A stretch of 64,000 nt of DNA from Nymphalis io (GCF_905147045.1 NC_065905.1:6882001-6946000), one strand, 5' to 3'; positions 34,990 to 45,945 are shown, numbered from the stretch's first letter. Made by a program: numbers and translations. The notes: generated by a model not told the origin, from the sequence alone.

Positions 34990-36645
34990 TTTTTTATATG
35001 CCCCGGGAAGGCAAATGACTCTACTCCACCTGATGGTAAGTGGTAGTAGAGTCCAAACGCGACGACGGCCAGTACAGTCGGGAAGAATGTTCTGTACTAG
35101 CCGTCCCCGCCTTGCCGGCCCGCAAGATGCCTCTTCACGCCTCGTTTGAAGGAACCCGGGTTGTAAGAGGAGGGGAACACGTGAGCTGGTAAGGAATTCC
35201 ATTCTTTGGTAGTGCGACAAAGAAAGGAGTTGCCAAATTTCTTTGTGCGCGATGTCACAGTTAGGCGGTGACATCGAGAACCAGCTCGCGTGGACTTAAG
35301 AAGGAAGGGGGAAGCAGGAATTAGAGAGAATAATTCCTCAGAGCACTCGCCGTGATACAGACGATAGAAAGCGCTCAGTGCTGCTATCTCGCGACGCAAT
35401 TGTAAAGGTTCAAGGGTGTTTGTGACCTTTACGTCGCCAATAATGCGTACTGCACGTCGCTGCAACCGGTCCAAGGCCTCCATTAGGTACTTAGCGGAGC
35501 CATCCCAAAGGTGCGAGCAATATTCAACGCAAGACCGTACCTGTGTTTTGTATAACAGGCACAGTTGTTGTGGCGTGAAAAAACGCCGCACCTTGTTCAG
35601 AACTCCGAGTTTTCGTGAAGCTGTTTTTATAATAGCCTCGATGTAATCCCTTGGACTAAGGTCGCAGCGAACGTCCATCCCCAGCATGGCGATTTTGCTT
35701 TGTATCATCTGCGGTGTGCCACAGAGGGAGGGATGAGGGTAAAATGGTGACTTTTTCGCTGTGAGAGCGCACACCTGTGTTTTCTTGGCATTAAACTCAA
35801 CAAAATTATCAGAACCCCATTTGGCGATGAGCTCTAATGTCCTATCGAGTTCAATAACAAGATTCTCCCGCCTCTCCTCAGTTTCCGCCCGCCCAGCCAC
35901 TGCGCGTCCGTGGTATCCACCATGCACTGTACTATCATCTGCATAGCAATGTATGTTCCCAAGAGAGAGCATATCATTGATATGCAAAAGAAAGAGTGTG
36001 GGAGATAGCACAGATCCCTGGGGGACGCCAGCATTCACTACATAGAATTGTGAAGCGCAACCATCTACTAAAACACGAAGGCTACGCTTGTGTAGGAAGC
36101 TGGCAATCCAGGTGCATAGCTGAGCAGGCAGACCATATGCCGGTAGCTTGGAGAGAAGACTTCTGTGCCAGACCCTGTCGAAAGCCTTGGAGATATCGAG
36201 GCTGACAGCCAACGATTCTCCATGCTTGTCGATAGCTTCACCCCAGAGGTGCGTTACGTACGCTAGAAGATCACCTGTGGACCTTTTTGGTCGAAACCCG
36301 TACTGACGATCATTAATTAGACAGTGATCTTCTAGGTAATGGATCAGTTGGTTGTTTAAAATCCGTTCCATCACCTTACAAAGTACTGAGGTGACAGCTA
36401 TTGGCCGATAATTTGCCGGGTCAGACCGATCCCCTTTTTTGGGAACCGCTTGCACATTAGCTCTTTTCCAAGCCTCCGGCACACATCCCGAAGAGAGAGA
36501 AAGTTGGAACAGGCGCGTTAACACAGGAGACAGCTCCGCCGCGCACTTCTTCAGCACAATGGCTGGTATTCCATCGGGACCGCTAGCTTTCCGTATATCG
36601 AGTGATTGCAGCTCCGCACGCACATCACGTTGCCTGATTTTGATA
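34990..36645 (-). mobile_element. LINE F copy F2, jockey/CR1-like, 5'-truncated
   Basis: Minus-strand non-LTR element. The 3' end is a T-run on the plus strand, then a short 3' UTR (about 105 bases) carrying the ccacctgatggtaagtggt motif shared with repeat B. It holds the 508-codon RT frame described next. Coding similarity runs slightly past the first methionine, to about 36645 (IKIRQRDVR). The endonuclease domain and any ORF1 are absent. A short repeat, taactttggaat, occurs twice just outside the 5' end (about 36642 and 36667), but I found no matching copy at the 3' side. Confidence 0.85.
35097..36623 (-). CDS. Jockey/CR1-like ORF2, RT to C-terminus, partial
   Basis: A 508-residue frame beginning within the N-terminal edge of the RT domain. 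Visible in order: KASGPDGIPA (about 12-21), KKGDRSDPANYRPIAVTS (about 61-78), QYGFRPKRST (about 109-118), motif A VSLDISKAFDRVWH with Asp143, AGVPQGSVLSPTLF (about 198-211), and motif C CYADD with Asp229-Asp230. After that come the thumb and C-terminal region, with RSCVEYCSHLWDG and RRAVRIIGD. All three catalytic aspartates are present and no stop breaks the frame. Full-length jockey-type ORF2 proteins run to about 900 residues, because an endonuclease domain precedes RT. That part is missing here, so the methionine at 36623 is only the first available one. It encodes an enzyme of retrotransposition and is not a host gene. With no promoter or endonuclease it is probably inert. Confidence 0.85.
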   Translation of the reverse strand: MRAELQSLDIRKASGPDGIPAIVLKKCAAELSPVLTRLFQLSLSSGCVPEAWKRANVQAVPKKGDRSDPANYRPIAVTSVLCKVMERILNNQLIHYLEDHCLINDRQYGFRPKRSTGDLLAYVTHLWGEAIDKHGESLAVSLDISKAFDRVWHRSLLSKLPAYGLPAQLCTWIASFLHKRSLRVLVDGCASQFYVVNAGVPQGSVLSPTLFLLHINDMLSLGNIHCYADDSTVHGGYHGRAVAGRAETEERRENLVIELDRTLELIAKWGSDNFVEFNAKKTQVCALTAKKSPFYPHPSLCGTPQMIQSKIAMLGMDVRCDLSPRDYIEAIIKTASRKLGVLNKVRRFFTPQQLCLLYKTQVRSCVEYCSHLWDGSAKYLMEALDRLQRRAVRIIGDVKVTNTLEPLQLRREIAALSAFYRLYHGECSEELFSLIPASPFLLKSTRAGSRCHRLTVTSRTKKFGNSFLCRTTKEWNSLPAHVFPSSYNPGSFKRGVKRHLAGRQGGDG

Positions 36646-36832
36646 ACTTTGGAATATTAATATTTAATAACTTTGGAATTATTACACTAATTCCTAGCTC
36701 TCCATAGATCCTACGTTATATCGAAAAATATCGCATTTTGTGTTATGTTACAATGAGTCGAATGAGTTTTTTATGATACATAAGATGTGAGTTTTGTTCC
36801 AATGCATAAATCTTACAATGTCTATAATTAAG
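36646..36832. other. AT-rich flank of F2
   Basis: Contains the duplicated taactttggaat. Nothing else seen. Confidence 0.5.
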
Positions 36833-36988
36833 ATGGTCGCCCGCAGCATCGCTCGTATGGGTGGGGGGGTGTCTGCAGATGTTAGGTATTCAGTTCACGC
36901 TTGCTTATAACAAATTTTATCAAAATCGGTTAAATAGTTGAGCCTTGAAGGCAGATAAAAAAGTTACTTTCGTATTTAGGATATAGAT
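36833..36988 (+). repeat. LINE-like 3' tail fragment, unclassified
   Basis: tcgcccgcagcatcgctcgt, then tttatcaaaatcggtt, gttgagcc and ttactttcgtattta, have the wording of a common lepidopteran repeat end (compare 12837-13008). A run of seven G lies at about 36861. Confidence 0.4.
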
Positions 36989-37343
36989 AAAAATCTCCAG
37001 TTCCAATTTGATTTCTCAAAAGCTTACATATACTGTAATGTATCTGTTTGTTTAATTATATTTACTGCTGTTAAAAAAAACTTAAATAGGTAAGTTGTGT
37101 TAATATCTATATTCGATGTGTGCGTAACGCATTGTACACAAATTAATTATTACATATGTGCGCATATCTACAGTATTTCTCACGATGTTATGTATGTGTG
37201 AGTATTATAAAATGATCGACGATCGGTCTTCACTTGGTGGGTTCAATGAAACTTTTGTTGTAAAGAAACGTTTACATTAGTATTTATGGTACTATATATA
37301 TTTTGTTACACTATAATCAGGCACAATGGCTTGCATTATATTG

Positions 37344-37706
37344 TGTTTTAATGACTTGTGATACTGGTAATATTAGCTACAATGCAAACACCAATGATTT
37401 TTTGGCGTAGAGCCTTTAAAAGCCTTTAATTTGTATTTTTAATTCATGTCATGCTCGGCGATGTAGGAAAATATCATAAGGAAATCTGCATTTGTATAGT
37501 GTTACTGTAATTCTACCTTATGTATATCTACCATTCCGCATTGGAACAGCTTGGTGGAATAAACTCCAAACCATTTCCTCTATGGAAGAGAAGGCCAAGC
37601 AGTAGGACATTTACGGGCTGTTGCTTTAATTTTATTTTTACTTTTAAACTTAGTACATAAGTAAACATTCTGGTGTGCAATACATGATCGAGCACTAACG
37701 AAAAAT
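37344..37706 (+). repeat. Large inverted repeat, left arm
   Basis: This arm and 39408-39784 are reverse complements over about 350 aligned bases, with five substitutions and one 12-base indel counted by eye. The arm contains a decayed 5'-truncated SINE-A (37424-37625) and non-SINE sequence on both sides of it. The duplicated unit is therefore a stretch of locus, larger than the SINE it contains. The two arms enclose about 1.7 kb. Confidence 0.9.
37424..37625 (+). repeat. SINE-A copy A10, decayed, inside the left arm
   Basis: Starts in the body (tttaatttgtatttttaatt) and follows family order: ggaaaatatcataaggaaat, ccgcattggaacagc, ttggtggaataaactcc, agtaggacatttacgggctg. The tRNA-like head is missing. 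Confidence 0.7.
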
Positions 37707-38404
37707 TAAATAGGTTTTGAATTAAGAAGCGATAAGATATTGTATAAGGTCCTTAAAGGTATAGATTTTTTTCTTTTCTCGAGATCAAAGGCGGTTAACT
37801 GTAAATCATAGCGTGGATTTTGACGTGTTTTTTTGTCATTTGTACAAATAACACAAAAAGTTACTTGTGAATTCAAAAAGTTCTACATTCGAATTAATTC
37901 CTACGAGAACTTTTGAATAGCTATATTACAAATCTGTTAATGCCAGTTCCACGTCAAGCTTCGGAAAGTGGAATTTACTGAGAAGGTAAGAAAGTTAGAG
38001 GTTAATCTTTAAACCCATTTTAGCAGCATACAAGAGACTAGTTATTTTTCGATACTAGTTAAATTATGGGTTAAAATAAAAATTTGTTCCAAGATATTTT
38101 AGGTTAGAATTATTTTATATCAAATAAAAATTAAAAATGGCTACTGTACAAATTATAAATTCTAGCAGTATTTCGCCTTTAAATTGCAAATCTGATCCTC
38201 TGGGCGAAAAATGAACCAACCAACCATGTCACCAGTAGAGGCAAAAAGGGTCGCGATTGATATAATAAAATAAATATTGTCAGATATATTTATATAATAA
38301 AAAAATATCAAATATATTATTGTGTTTGTGTTTAAAATGGATCTGTAACTCTTTTGGAGTACAATAAAGCATATTCTATTCTATTCTATATTTATATTTG
38401 TTTG
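37707..38404. other. Loop of the inverted repeat, first part
   Basis: AT-rich. At about 38310-38400 a LINE-like 3' end may be present: gtaactcttttggagtac, AATAAA at about 38362, then an (ATTCT)n run. No coding remnant is clear. Confidence 0.4.
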
Positions 38405-38672
38405 ATTTAAAACTGGAAGGCAGATCATGGCAAACGAGCCACCTGATGGTTAATGGTCACCATCATCCATAGAAATTGTCATTGTAAGAAGTATTAACTA
38501 TCCTTTATTTCGTCAATGCACCATCAATCTTTGAAACAAAGATATTATGATCCTTGTGCCTGTGTTTACTCACCCTTCAAAACACCACAATGCTAAGTAT
38601 GCTGTTTAATGGTCGGATATATCATAAGTTAGTGGTACTGGACTTACACAAAGCCATACCGATCAATTAAAC
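38405..38672 (-). repeat. Repeat B copy B9
   Basis: actggaaggcagatcatgg, gccacctgatggttaatgg, gtcattgtaagaagtatt and ccttgtgcctgtgttt, to cttacacaaagccatacc. Several deletions. Confidence 0.7.
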
Positions 38673-38803
38673 TAAAGTTTTACCTATAATAGATAGATAT
38701 GTTTGTGGTAGACTATGGTGGGTAAGTACATTGTGTCCTTGAAAGTGTTATTTTACCGCTTATCTTATGATTTAGAGCCGTGATAGTCCAAAGGTTAAGA
38801 GCA

Positions 38804-39093
38804 TTTACTGGTGGCAGAACTTTGTGCAAGCTCGTCAGGGTTGGTACCACCCACTCATTAGATATTCTATCGCAAAACAGCAGTACTTGGTATTGTTGTG
38901 TTCCGGTTTGAAGGGTGATTGAGTCAGTGTAATTATAGGCACAAGGGACATAACATCTTACTTCCCAAGGTTGATGGCGCATTGGTGATGTAAGCAATGG
39001 TTAACATTTCTTACAATGTCAATGTCTATGGGTGGGTGACCACTTACCATCAGGTGGCCCATATGCTCGTCCGCCTTACTATTCTATAAAAAA
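38804..39093 (+). repeat. Repeat B copy B10, full length
   Basis: Runs from tttactggtggcagaac to ctattctataaaaaa. It is a clean copy and is opposite to B9, which lies 130 bases away. About 30 bases just before it (38772-38802, gagccgtgatagtccaaagg) resemble a decayed SINE-A head. Confidence 0.85.
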
Positions 39094-39134
39094 GAGTAGA
39101 TACGAGTAAATCTTAAATTAATATTGTAAATTGA

Positions 39135-39313
39135 AAGCCGGGCAATTACCCTTAAGTTTTTATGTGTTTAATTTATGTTCAAAATTCATCTCGTTCATAA
39201 CCGACGTTATGAGGGAAATCTCTATATATTATATAGAAATTTGCCACAAGTTTGCCTGCCATCCCGTAATTCAAAAGGTTCGAAAGCCCTAGTCCCGCAG
39301 CGGGATATTTACC
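39135..39313 (+). repeat. SINE-A copy A12, heavily decayed
   Basis: Begins at the B-box end (gccgggcaattaccctta) and follows family order: tttatgtgtttaatttatg, attcatctcgttcat, then gcagcgggatatttacc. Long deletions near the middle. Confidence 0.55.
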
Positions 39314-39407
39314 CTAACTATAAAATAACAAAATTTTAACGGGAAAACCGACTTTAAAATTGTTTAAAGATCATGCGAGAAACTTTTATTAGGCAAACAT
39401 TAACAAC

Positions 39408-39784
39408 ATTTTTCGTTAGTGCTCGATCATGTATTGCACTCCAGAATGTTTACTTATGTACTAAGTTTAAAAGTAAAAATAAAATTAAAGCAACAGCCCG
39501 TAAATGTCCTACTGCTTGGCCTTCTCTTCCATAGAGGAAATGGTTTGGAGTTTATTCCACCAAGCTGTTCCAATGCGGAATGGTAGTCTACCTTATGTAT
39601 ATACATAAGGTAGAATTACAGTAACATTAAACAAATGCAGGTTTCCTTATGATATTTTCCTACATCGCCGAGCATGACATGAATTAAAAATACAAATTAA
39701 AGGCTTTTAAAGGCTCTACGCCAAAAAATCATTAGTGTTTGCATTGTAGCTAATATTACCAGTATCACAAGTCATTAAAATACA
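39408..39784 (-). repeat. Large inverted repeat, right arm
   Basis: Partner of 37344-37706, same content reversed, including SINE-A copy A11 at about 39489-39704. It has 12 extra bases that complete a 28-bp perfect palindrome at 39587-39614; the left arm lacks them. Confidence 0.9.
39587..39614. repeat. 28-bp perfect palindrome
   Basis: Half-site tctaccttatgtat is followed at once by its exact reverse complement, with no spacer. It is found only in the right arm of the inverted repeat; the left arm has the first half and then continues into ctaccattcc. Confidence 0.95.
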
Positions 39785-40271
39785 TATTTATAATGTGTAG
39801 TGTCATCAGGGTTCGCGATTTTATAACGTTAACTTTGTAACGACAAATGTAATAATAGATAGAAAGGTATATATTGTTGGGGTATATAACCTAGTTCGTA
39901 AACCATGGTATGATATAATTGAATTTTTTATATATTTATTTCAACATATAATATATATTTTTATATCTGTATAAACTTGTCCTATCTTTAATTATTTTAA
40001 GTTTAACCTAGAAGTATTAACTTACAACTAGCGTTTGAAAAACATATTACAACACTAAAAAAATAGAAAATCGGTTGACTGTCAACAAGGTAAACAACAA
40101 TTCGTCCGTAACATTGGACATATTCGAGATCGACCGAATTAATTGATTCAACGCGACACCTCGATGTGGAGCGTAGGATGTCGGAATATTTATGAGATAA
40201 TGTCATGCAGATGCCGTATAATGCCACAAGCTTAGTTCAGCAATATTCTATAATTACGTAGTAAATATAAG
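39785..40271. other. AT-rich DNA, nothing recognised
   Basis: A 74-codon minus-strand frame at 40003-40227 has no recognised content. Confidence 0.5.
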
Positions 40272-40491
40272 TTTTTTTTTTAATTTCAGGTCAAGGATGG
40301 CAGTTCAAATGGATCACTTGATGGTAAATCATTTCCGACCATAGACTTTTCGTATATCGTCATTGCGCCACCAACTATGGGAACAAAGATATACTATGTA
40401 CCTTGTGTCTGTAATTACACTGGCTCACTTACCCTTTAACTGGAACCAAACTACTGTAACTGTACTGTTTTTGTATGTAGAACCTATACTG
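40272..40491 (-). repeat. Repeat B copy B11, decayed
   Basis: T-run, then atcacttgatggtaaatc, cattgcgccaccaactatg, cttgtgtctgtaattacac and tggctcacttaccctt. The distal 5' end is missing. Confidence 0.65.
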
Positions 40492-40883
40492 AAACCTTTA
40501 TTCGTAATTATTATATAATTTTCGTATGAATTCAACACAAATCAGTATGTATACATTAAAAATTTGAAGGTTAAATTAAATTTTATAAATAATAAATCGA
40601 TACGGCCACAGATATTTATTTATTAATTACATTTTCGAAATTTAAAGGAAGGTTGATAACCGGTTGCGATGCATCAAGTCGAGAAAAAAAAATTGATGTC
40701 AATGACATTAGTGTTGCCAGTGAAAGCGCAAAATTGCGCGAGACTTCATATGATTGATTAAGATGCTTTATTGAGTTAATAGATACCTTTAATAGTAGGT
40801 ATATTATATATAAGTTAAAAACAATGTCAGTTCTCAATCTCTGTATAATTATGTAACATATTTACCGATACCTATATAATAGT
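40492..40883. other. AT-rich DNA, nothing recognised
   Basis: No feature seen. Confidence 0.5.
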
Positions 40884-41195
40884 CTAAAAGCCGAGATGGC
40901 CCAGTGGTAAGAACGCGTGAATCTTAACCGATGATCGTGGATTCAAACCCGGGCAAGCACCACTGAATTTTCATGTGCTTAATTTGTGATTATAATTCAT
41001 CTTGTGCTTTACGGTGAAGGAAAACATCGTGAGGAAACCTGCATGTGTCTAATTTCACTGAAATTCTGACATGTGAATTCTACCAACCCGCATTGGAGCA
41101 GCGTGGTGGAATAAGCTCCAAACCTTCTCCTCAAAAAGAGGAGAGGAGGCCTTTAGCCCAGCAGTGGGACATTCACAGGCTGTTACGGATTACGG
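40884..41195 (+). mobile_element. SINE-A copy A13 with 10-bp target-site duplication
   Basis: Full-length family A with good A and B boxes (gatggcccagtggtaagaac, attcaaacccgggc) and the end caggctgttacgg. The 10-bp repeat atataatagt flanks it at 40874-40883 and 41196-41205. Confidence 0.85.
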
Positions 41196-41205
41196 ATATA
41201 ATAGT

Positions 41206-41505
41206 TTGTAATAGTAAATATAGCTATTATATATTTTAAAAAATGACAAATTGCTCTTTAAAATTTTAAACATAAAGTAATAATATCTATGTAATCAAAA
41301 AGCATAATGAAGTTGTTTTATTAAGAATAAAATAAAAATGCGATTGAAGCTTTGGTAATTGAATGCATCATGATGCTTCTATTTATTAAACCGTGACCTT
41401 GAATTAGTAGAATAATTACCAACATTATGATGTGTGAACTGTTCGCATATACACAATGACATTCACACATTAATTAAGCTTGTATAAGCGTCTATTGGTA
41501 AGAGA
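41206..41505. other. AT-rich DNA, nothing recognised
   Basis: No feature seen. Confidence 0.5.
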
Positions 41506-41794
41506 TTTTTTTTATAGAATAGGAAGGCGGACGAGCATATGGGCCACCTGATGGTAAGTGGTCACCAACGCCCATAGACATTGGCATTGTAAGAAATGTT
41601 AACCATCGCTTACATCACCAATGCACCACCAACCTTGGGAACTAAGACGTAATGTCCCTTCTGCCTGTAATTACACTGGCTCACTCACCCACTGGAGCAC
41701 AACAATACGAAGTACTGCTGTTTTGCGGTAGAATATCTGATGAGTGGGTGGTACCTACCCAGACGAGCTTGCACAAAGCTCTACCACCAGTAAA
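41506..41794 (-). repeat. Repeat B copy B12, full length
   Basis: Complete from ttttttttatagaatagg to ctctaccaccagtaaa, with a short deletion where cttcaaaccgg would be. Good reference copy. Confidence 0.85.
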
Positions 41795-41927
41795 TTAGTA
41801 TTAGTAATAGCGCAGTGGTTAAAACAAGTGAATCTTAACCGATGATTTATGTTATTATGTTTCGTTAATTTATGAAATTTAATTATGATATGTAAATGTT
41901 TGCTTTTCTTTATAATTTAATCGATTT

Positions 41928-42143
41928 CTTTTATTTATTTTAAGAAGGCATTTGATGTTAAGTCATCACCTTTGCCCATAGACAATGGTAATTCAAGACA
42001 AACTATGGCATCCATTATTAGTAATTACACTGGCCCAATCACCATTCAAGCTGGAACGCTGCAATTGAATTGATATTAGTCGCTAGACAAACTGATGAGT
42101 GGGAGGTATCCAAATATAACGCACAAAGCCTTACACCGGTTTG
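41928..42143 (-). repeat. Repeat B copy B13, decayed
   Basis: aagaaggcatttgatgtta, then cacctttgcccatagacaat, agtaattacactggccc and gatgagtgggaggtatcc, to cacaaagccttacacc. Missing central parts. Confidence 0.6.
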
Positions 42144-44012
42144 TTTAAATTAGAATGGAACCGAAATTATGTTTACGTAACATTATTTTGTGATGGTTGA
42201 TAACGGAAATAAAGGTTTTTAATTTTTTATGTAATAAATGTAAGTTATACAATATTATGGTTTTTATAAGATTATTTTTGTATTGAACACTTAAAAGCCT
42301 CATGAGTATTCAAATATTTATTCACAGTTGTTCCTTTTAAAGCTGATACGCTGATATTGTCATAGTTTAATCGTGTTTGTATTCTGTGTGTCCCCGGATT
42401 AAAGCCACTGGTTATCCTTGAATGGACCGCTGATTGCGACAAGGTATATCCTGTTTCGCTAAAAATCCTCAATTTATTTTACGAAATAAGTAAATGTGTA
42501 GATAATTGAATTAATTTATATTTAATTTTAAATAAAATTTGATCATTGAGGATATATATTTATAAAATAATATGTTTGATATTATTTTCAAGGTAATATT
42601 AGAGTCATAACCTATTTTATTTTGTAGTTTATATATCAAGTTGGTTAACAAACAGGAGGAGGTTATATATTTGACGAGTATATCTGTTTTGGTATACTTA
42701 TATTTATAGATTACATCCAACTTGTCACAAGTGTAAGCCTTTTATGGACTTTGTTTTATTTCTCAATAACGTGTTAACCGATTTAAGTAACATCACGTTT
42801 GTTTTTAACGATATCGTTTTGGTAATTTCTTGCTTATAGTAATGCAATTTACATTTCATACACTTGCTTTCGTTCAACCATTTCCAGTTAACGAAAGTTC
42901 AAATTATCTGCATTATACTTAGTCCAAATAAAAAAAAAATCTTTTTTGCAAATAAAAATAATCGATATAATACACGTATAATATTGGCTAATATTATCGG
43001 ATATATTACACTATTTTGATTGTAATTATGCGTACGATAGATTCACTAGTTACTAATCTTATTAATTATTTCTTTATTTCTATGTATACATATATACAGA
43101 TCCATTATAATTGTATATAGGCCAGAATTTTAGTGATAATTTAATAAGAACATTTCGGTAATATATATTAGCATAGCAAAGTGCAATGCCGTTTAACGTT
43201 TTCACACTCCTAAGAGTAGCACTTAGTTTACTTAAACTGTCATAATGACACAGCAATTTAATAATATTACGGGTAAGACAGTTTTCTTAGTACACCAATG
43301 TCGTTTATATGTATATACTAAAAATGGACAAATTAATGTTTTCAGTTAAAGATTGATTCGATTTTTAAATCCAACATATTTTTTTTCATTTAAAGTAAAA
43401 ATTAAAAAAAAAAACCATATATATTGCAAAATCGATTGAAGTCGGCGGTATGAGCTTAGTCATATGATTGTCTACTATATTTCGCATTCACTTCCTGGTG
43501 CTACTGGTTAAAATGATCTTAAATAGAAAAAAATCATGATGCAGACATTTAGGGGTATACTTTATCCCAGGGTTTGAGACTGTAGTAAAAAAGCTCTTCT
43601 AAGAAATTGTGGTTCTGGTAGCGTTCATTTAATTAATAATGGCTCTCTCAATAAGAAAAATAAATAGATGCAATTTTGACGTAATCAAATTGAAGTGTAC
43701 GTGTTAAAATTCATTATACTAAGCGTAGATCGTTTATGTGTAATTATACCATATTATCGATTGCTTTAATATATTATAATATCACAGCATTTATGCTAGT
43801 TTTGTAATAGTATCTATTTAAACTAGACTGTTACATATGTAATGTAACCATTATTTAAAATAAGATACATTAAAAATGAAATTGAATAATGTCAGTTAAG
43901 AACGTCCGGTATGCGAGATGGGCGAGTTACGGAAGCGTACTGACGTTAAGGACGCGTTCCGTTTTATGAGGGGTTGTACGTGCATAGTTTGAAGTAGAAT
44001 TTTTTGCTTACT
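42144..44012. other. AT-rich DNA; GC-richer patch before D2
   Basis: No gene or repeat named. Around 43900-43975 the sequence turns CpG-rich (gtccggtatgcgagatgg, acggaagcgtactgacg, gacgcgttccg) and I cannot assign it. Confidence 0.45.
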
Positions 44013-44025
44013 TTCTTTGAGATCT

Positions 44026-44292
44026 TTTTTTTTTCCTCACTGGATAAATGCATTACGCGTTTCTCCACGGGAACAGTGGGAGGGGGGGGTTATGTGGGGC
44101 TCTCGGGCGCCCCCGAACATCGGAATTCCCACTAAAAAACCAGCGGTACCCTTTCCGTCTTAACGAAGAGCGCCACGGGATCGCTTGCGCATTCTTCCGT
44201 AACGCTCTGACGGACGGCCTGCCTATGAAGGCCTACATTCTCTAGGGGGGATTACCAGGGTACTGAGAACCCTCCTAGTCCCTGCGACGATC
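44026..44292 (-). mobile_element. LINE D copy D2, 5'-truncated, 13-bp target-site duplication
   Basis: GC-rich minus-strand insertion. A T-run at 44026-44034 is its poly(A) tail. A perfect 13-bp repeat, ttctttgagatct, lies at 44013-44025 and 44293-44305. The content is probably the end of an ORF plus 3' UTR; no conserved protein motif remains. The same family is at 1850-1964. Confidence 0.85.
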
Positions 44293-44305
44293 TTCTTTGA
44301 GATCT

Positions 44306-45690
44306 ACTTAATGTAGACGATTTATGTATATTTATTGATATCATAAAATAAAAATAAATAATTATTACAAAGAAAAATAGCAGTTTTATTTCCATATTAC
44401 GATTTGTGTTAACACTAGTAATATAAAAAATGGGCCAAATTATTATATATATGCCAGAAAATATTGTAGGGAAATCTTAATCTAAGAGAAAGATAAAAAT
44501 TAAAGCCCTTTTCGCTCTAAATTAATTGACCACTATAGTTAAGTAGGCTAGTCGAGGCATTGAATGGGAGGTGCGTCATGAGCTAGAAAGGGATGTCACT
44601 TCGGGTCGTAATTATTGATTAATAATGTGATTATACACGAATGTTACATATAAGCGTGACAGCGACCATAACATGTTGGGTTATGTCATCATATATAACG
44701 GATCTACCATTTGGTTCAGAATATCAAGATATTAGTGTCGGTAGTTTCACAAAGAGTAATGTTTTAGTAAATTTATATACAGGTGTTTTTAATTTATATT
44801 AACGATTTTTCTGTGTATAGTATAGTAATCACATATTATTAAATAAATACCTTTTATTTAATATTTTTAATGCAACTTTCTTACTCCTTAAACTTTAGTA
44901 ACAATCAGGTTCTCGTTACGGTCGTGAAGCGTAACGGATGCAAAGCGGAACCGTGTCGGTACCGTGACGTAAAGTAATGCGTTTCATGTTCACATGTAAC
45001 GAAATGCATTACGTTTGAACACGATAATATTTTAGCTGCTTTTTTTTAGCTGCTATTCAAAATTCCTTTTTTTGCTTTGATTTGATTAAATAAATAGAAA
45101 ACATTTTTTTTTAACTCTCTCGCTGTACAGGCCATAAAGCTACGGAATACTCTTCCAGAAAACAAAAGGATCAAAATCATACTTATTTTAAAAATTATAT
45201 ATATATAATATAATATTGTAAAAATATACTATTGTATTAAGCATAAGTATTCATGTGTAATCATTTGTATGTTGATGGCGTTTACATTGTAAACGACAAT
45301 TAATAGTTATTATATAAGTGGTAGTAATTAGTGAGATTATAAGAAAGTAGCGAATCGAAAGGCTGACCAGACTCTACAGAAAGGCTTTGGCAGAAATCAC
45401 AAGTGAATAATATTGGTAAACTATTTTAGGTAAGTAGGTAGTAATAGAATAAAGAAACTCGCTTGAGTTTGAGGTCGTTTATGTTTTTTCTAAATGTATC
45501 GTAATGTTTTAAGGCGAAATTTCTACGAATACTGATACCGAAACATGGACAACGAAGACAATCCACGAATAATCGCTATATGGCATACTTAGCTCGTTAG
45601 CTTTGTTTAGCGAAAGGATAAGACAGACTCAGGTTTAAGACTGGTGTTTGGCGTAGCCGGCAAAATTTGTCACGGAATAGTTATGTTAGA
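44306..45690. other. AT-rich DNA with a CpG-rich hairpin patch
   Basis: At about 44908-45012 there is a CpG-rich patch with small inverted repeats (cgttacg/cgtaacg; gtaatgcgtttc against gaaatgcattac with one mismatch). Otherwise nothing recognised. Confidence 0.45.
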
Positions 45691-45945
45691 TTTTTTTTTA
45701 TAGTATAGGTAGGCGGACGAGCATATGAGCCACCTGATGGTAAGTGGTCACCAACGTCGTTACACATTGGCATTGTAAGAAATGTTAACTATCGCTCACT
45801 TAACCAATGCGCCACCAATCTTGGGAACTAAGATGTTATGTCCCTTGTGCCTTTAATTACACTGGCTTACTCCCCTACAAACCGGAACACAACTACACCA
45901 AGTACTGCTGTTTTGCGGTAGAATATCTGATGAATGGGTGGTACC
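45691..45945 (-). repeat. Repeat B copy B14, 5'-truncated
   Basis: Clean from the T-run at 45691 to gatgaatgggtggtacc, where it stops against an RTE fragment. The first 40 or so bases of B are missing. Confidence 0.8.

Noticed and set aside
35416..36660. Frames of 60-76 codons on both strands over the F element
   Set aside because: Shadows of the 508-codon RT frame in other frames.
37344..39784. The inverted repeat as terminal inverted repeats of a DNA transposon
   Set aside because: The arms hold a SINE plus its flanks and have no transposase between them. No target duplication is seen at the outer edges, so a segmental inverted duplication fits better.
33939..41239. Small frames beginning MEQRGGISSKPSPQ and similar
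   Set aside because: These are translations of the SINE-A 3' half and recur wherever it is inserted.
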